From positions 1-64,000 of the forward strand of contig NZ_BMFT01000005.1 of the NCBI RefSeq assembly GCF_014639155.1: a stretch of 64,000 nucleotides of DNA. Reading direction: 5' to 3'. How positions within the stretch are numbered: the stretch's first letter is position 1; each line of letters opens with the position of its first letter. Position numbers and translations under genes: made by a program. Below the pieces are notes generated by a model, which was not told the DNA's origin, ran no database searches, and saw nothing but the letters and a program-made list of their open reading frames with translations. Shown one piece after another: positions 62,000 to 64,000 of the stretch. Source of the stretch: Paenibacillus segetis (GTDB lineage: Bacteria > Bacillota > Bacilli > Paenibacillales > Paenibacillaceae).

Positions 62000-62290
62000 A
62001 TGAAAAAGCTATTCCCGGTTCAACACGTGATGGGATATCTATTTTCGCTTATCCTTTCAGTCGTTGCATTGTCCGTGGTCGTCTGGGATCTTTCCGTAGC
62101 GATGGGTCTAACTATTCTCCTCGTTTGTGCGGTCATCCAGTTGGGTGTTCAGCTGTTCATGTTCATGCATATTAGTGAGAACAAATCGAAGTCGGCACTG
62201 TATACAAATCTTGCCTACGCGGTAGTTGTAGGTCTGGTCACAATATTTGGTACATTGTTTACAATGATTTGGGGATACCAGATTAAGTAA
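62000..62290 (+). CDS. qoxD: quinol oxidase subunit IV
   Basis: A 96-residue subunit IV with three membrane helices (about 10-33, 37-57 and 70-93), including the family motif QLGVQLFMFMHISE. The start follows the qoxC stop by one base, and AAAGGACTG overlaps the end of qoxC. It closes the qoxABCD operon and assists CuB assembly. Confidence 0.92.
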   Translation: MKKLFPVQHVMGYLFSLILSVVALSVVVWDLSVAMGLTILLVCAVIQLGVQLFMFMHISENKSKSALYTNLAYAVVVGLVTIFGTLFTMIWGYQIK

Positions 62291-62326
62291 TCAAACGCTA
62301 TTGCATGATTCTTATAGTAAATTTAT

Positions 62327-62373
62327 ATCACCTTAGGTGCAGATATATATCTGCGCCCGAGGTGATTTTTTTC
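62327..62373 (+). terminator. intrinsic terminator after qoxD
   Basis: ATCACCTTAGGTGCAGAT pairs with ATCTGCGCCCGAGGTGAT, followed by seven T residues. Confidence 0.9.
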
Positions 62374-62462
62374 GTATAAGGACATTTAATTCTAAGCCGT
62401 ACACAAGGATGTATACTTCTACTTGCTAGAGAGAACAGTAAGAGAATGATTATATTTTTTAC

Positions 62463-62492
62463 TTCACATACCCCCATGGGGTATGTTATAAT
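62463..62492 (+). promoter_or_regulatory. CsoR operator within the csoR promoter
   Basis: CATACCCCCATGGGGTATG (62467-62485) is a perfect inverted repeat fitting the TACCC-N-GGGTA type bound by CsoR. It lies between TTCACA (62463-62468) and TATAAT (62487-62492), which are spaced by 18 bases, so bound CsoR would block RNA polymerase. Cu(I) releases the repressor. Confidence 0.92.
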
Positions 62493-62536
62493 GATCATGT
62501 AAGGCAAAGCTAATGGGTTTTGTGAGGAGGGGTAAT

Positions 62537-62884
62537 GTGGTAAAAGAGAGTCAGTCTCATCCATCGCATTGTGCTGGAGAAGACACTCAACAGGGCGGCA
62601 TGCAGATCAGAAACAGTCATCATTCGGAAGCGACGAAGAGTAATTTAACAAGCCGATTGAATAGAATTGAAGGTCAGATTCGCGGAATCAAAGGTTTGAT
62701 CGAGAAGGATACCTACTGCGATGATGTGCTTAATCAAATTGCTGCTGCACAGTCTGCGTTGAATAGTGTGGCACGTTTACTCCTCGAGGGCCATATGAAG
62801 AGCTGCATAATTGAACGTATTCAGGCTGGAGAAGACAATGTTGTTGATGAGTTATTGGTTACAATGAACAAGTTAATGAAATAA
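62537..62884 (+). CDS. csoR: CsoR, copper-sensing transcriptional repressor
   Basis: A 115-residue all-helical repressor. The Cu(I) ligands Cys61, His86 and Cys90 lie in DTYCDDV and GHMKSCI, with the correct 25 and 4 residue offsets. An N-terminal His-rich tail (HPSHC, NSHHS) is longer than in B. subtilis CsoR. The GTG at 62537 follows GAGGAGG by 6 bases. Its own promoter carries a CsoR operator. The next gene is copZ, with a tandem repeat between them; copA is not in the window. Confidence 0.93.
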   Translation: MVKESQSHPSHCAGEDTQQGGMQIRNSHHSEATKSNLTSRLNRIEGQIRGIKGLIEKDTYCDDVLNQIAAAQSALNSVARLLLEGHMKSCIIERIQAGEDNVVDELLVTMNKLMK

Positions 62885-62898
62885 TATTTGAAGTTATA

Positions 62899-63040
62899 CT
62901 AACAAAACTTAAGTGTATGCTTCCGATGTGAGTTTTGTACGAACCATAATCAAGGAAGTAATGCTAACAAAACTAAGTGTATGCTTTCGAGGTAAGTTTT
63001 GTACGAACAATAATCAAGGAAGTAATGCTAACAAAACTTT
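62899..63040 (+). repeat. tandem hairpin repeat before copZ
   Basis: Unit 1 (62899-62963, 65 bases) and unit 2 (62964-63027, 64 bases) differ at five positions, and a third copy begins at 63028 and is lost after about 11 bases. Each full unit opens with ACAAAACT and later carries AGTTTTGT, so each can fold into an 8-base stem. The AGTTTTGT of unit 2 (62995-63002) can also pair with the ACAAAACT of the third copy (63031-63038), which lies 3 bases before the AGGAGG (63042-63047) of copZ. The two pairings exclude each other, a layout that could act as a translation switch. Confidence 0.8.
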
Positions 63041-63055
63041 TAGGAGGAATTATTC

Positions 63056-63256
63056 ATGCAAAATATTATTTTGAACGTAGAAGGTATGTCATGTGGTCAT
63101 TGTGTTAAATCGGTAGAAGGAGCTATTGCTGAAATTGGGGCAGAGGCAAAGGTTGATTTGAATGCTAAAAATGTTAGCGTATCTTTTGATGAGAGCAAAG
63201 TGACAGTTGAAGCTATTAAAGAAGCCATCGAAGAACAAGGTTATGATGTTGTCTAA
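63056..63256 (+). CDS. copZ: CopZ-type copper chaperone
   Basis: A 66-residue ferredoxin-fold metal chaperone with the Cu(I) site GMSCGHC (Cys13, Cys16). It carries cytosolic Cu(I), normally to the exporter CopA. AGGAGG lies 8 bases before the ATG. It is separated from csoR by the tandem repeat. A terminator follows. Confidence 0.94.
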   Translation: MQNIILNVEGMSCGHCVKSVEGAIAEIGAEAKVDLNAKNVSVSFDESKVTVEAIKEAIEEQGYDVV

Positions 63257-63286
63257 AGAATAGTTTTTTTCTAATGCTTCATTAAT

Positions 63287-63316
63287 AAGGCGTCTGCGAA
63301 TAGCAGGCGTTTTTTG
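63287..63316 (+). terminator. intrinsic terminator after copZ
   Basis: GGCGTCTGC pairs with GCAGGCG with a wobble, followed by TTTTTTG. A second hairpin, CCGCTTCC/GGAAGCGG at 63329-63348, follows and lacks a T run. Confidence 0.8.
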
Positions 63317-63371
63317 CGTATGAATGGACCGCTTCCAGTAGGAAGCGGCTTCCGTATGTAATGATTTAGTT

Positions 63372-63980
63372 TTAACTGATCCAGGTCATGGCAGCAGAAG
63401 CTACCTTCCATGAATCATTTTCGAGTATTAGCTCAATCTTTGTGCCGACGCTACCAGTTCCGGAGCGAAACTTTGATCCTGTGATGACGGCCGTGTCTTC
63501 ACCTAACTCAACCTTTTCTATGCGCAGTAAAGTGCCTTCTAGGACCAACAAGTCTTCCTTTAGGTCTTCTTTCTCAATGAGCTGCTCCAATGTGTTGTCT
63601 TGAACAGTTATACTAAATTTCTGCTCTAAGTAGTTCAAAATGTATAATTTGTCTGCCTCAGTTAATTGAGTTAATGGATTGAGATCAACGGCAATATATT
63701 TCATGTCTGTGTTTAAGTTCTCATCCAATTGCATCATCGCTTCGAAGGTATATCCATACAATTGCCCGGCAGTTCCATTCATTTCCTTTAGGGACGTATT
63801 CGGAAGGGGAGAATTCCCATCACTATCACTTGAATGATTGTTTGTGATTGTTCCGACTGGCGAATTCGTTTCAGTAGGTAGCGAATCAGGTGAACTCACT
63901 TTAGATGCTCCCTCAGAGGAACACGCGACAAGTAATAAGAAAATGGCGGTTAAATAAACGAACCCTTTCATAAAACGCAT
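63372..63980 (-). CDS. hypothetical lipoprotein
   Basis: A 202-residue protein with a lipobox LLVA-Cys (Cys20). A Ser/Asn/Thr-rich linker (about 22-65) is followed by a compact alpha/beta domain ending in SWKVASAAMTWIS. No family is recognised. Downstream of its RBS (GAGGGGGGA) the ATG at 63980 is well placed. It is convergent with copZ, and a copper role is not shown. Its upstream region is cut by the window end. Confidence 0.6.
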   Translation of the reverse strand: MRFMKGFVYLTAIFLLLVACSSEGASKVSSPDSLPTETNSPVGTITNNHSSDSDGNSPLPNTSLKEMNGTAGQLYGYTFEAMMQLDENLNTDMKYIAVDLNPLTQLTEADKLYILNYLEQKFSITVQDNTLEQLIEKEDLKEDLLVLEGTLLRIEKVELGEDTAVITGSKFRSGTGSVGTKIELILENDSWKVASAAMTWIS

Positions 63981-64000
63981 AAAAAAATCCCCCCTCGAAA

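Noticed and set aside
1..64000. CRISPR arrays, rRNA or tRNA genes, and known riboswitch classes
   Set aside because: No regularly spaced identical repeats, tRNA-like cloverleaf or rRNA segments were recognised. The only tandem repeat, before copZ, has two full units and no spacers.

Overview
The window looks like a chromosomal segment of a low-to-mid GC, endospore-former-type Bacillales bacterium, most likely Paenibacillus or a close relative. This rests on gene content, Gram-positive ribosome binding sites (AAGGAGG, frequent GTG and TTG starts), lipobox proteins, a four-subunit quinol oxidase, meso-diaminopimelate dehydrogenase, and YcnI/YcnJ-type copper genes. The species call is inference. 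I saw no rRNA, tRNA, CRISPR array, transposase or phage gene.

Layout. (1) 1-9.3 kb: the end of a GH38 alpha-mannosidase, a GH20 hexosaminidase, a TetR/SMR drug-efflux pair behind a large operator-like palindrome, a three-gene sugar oxidoreductase/isomerase operon opposite an AraC regulator, a thioredoxin-like protein and a P-loop protein. (2) 9.3-19.1 kb: a MoxR-DUF58 pair separated from a DUF4129 membrane protein by about 6 kb of surface-polysaccharide-type genes (two paralogous beta-helix proteins on opposite strands, a hexapeptide acetyltransferase, an undecaprenyl-phosphate sugar transferase, a sugar epimerase). (3) 19-21.3 kb: a CNNM/CBS transporter-like protein and a zinc-ribbon membrane protein. 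(4) 21.5-44.7 kb: a large alpha-glucan island with a GH133-type debranching enzyme, type I pullulanase, maltose phosphorylase, beta-phosphoglucomutase, LacI regulator, cyclomaltodextrinase, maltodextrin ABC importer (mdxEFG), a chemoreceptor, a lipoprotein alpha-amylase and a second LacI regulator. A cystine symporter and a LOG-family enzyme are interspersed.

(5) 44.9-51.8 kb: a MATE efflux pump, NfeD plus SPFH membrane-domain genes behind a sigma-W-like promoter, pspC-pspA, an FMN reductase, a glycerophosphodiesterase and an MFS transporter. (6) 51.8-64 kb: a copper and respiration block with YcnI and a CopC-CopD fusion (YcnJ-like), ddh, an ECF sigma factor overlapping a membrane-anchored beta-propeller protein, qoxABCD, csoR with a textbook operator, copZ, and a lipoprotein.

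How the parts work together. The alpha-glucan genes form a full route: an extracellular lipoprotein amylase cuts starch, MdxEFG imports maltodextrins, cyclomaltodextrinase, pullulanase and the debranching enzyme trim them, maltose phosphorylase yields glucose and beta-glucose-1-phosphate, and PgmB converts the latter to glucose-6-phosphate. A LacI-type operator with the core CAAACGTTTG, or a one-base variant, recurs in front of these units. In three of them it overlaps or abuts a -35 box. In the copper block, CsoR and CopZ handle cytosolic copper and YcnI/YcnJ plausibly supply it, next to a heme-copper oxidase. CRP/Fnr-type palindromes precede two transcription units there.

The strongest unexplained signals are a tandem hairpin repeat in front of copZ whose arms can pair in two mutually exclusive ways, the pair of beta-helix proteins inside what is usually a compact MoxR operon, the shared LacI operator set, and perfect palindromes in front of the efflux genes.
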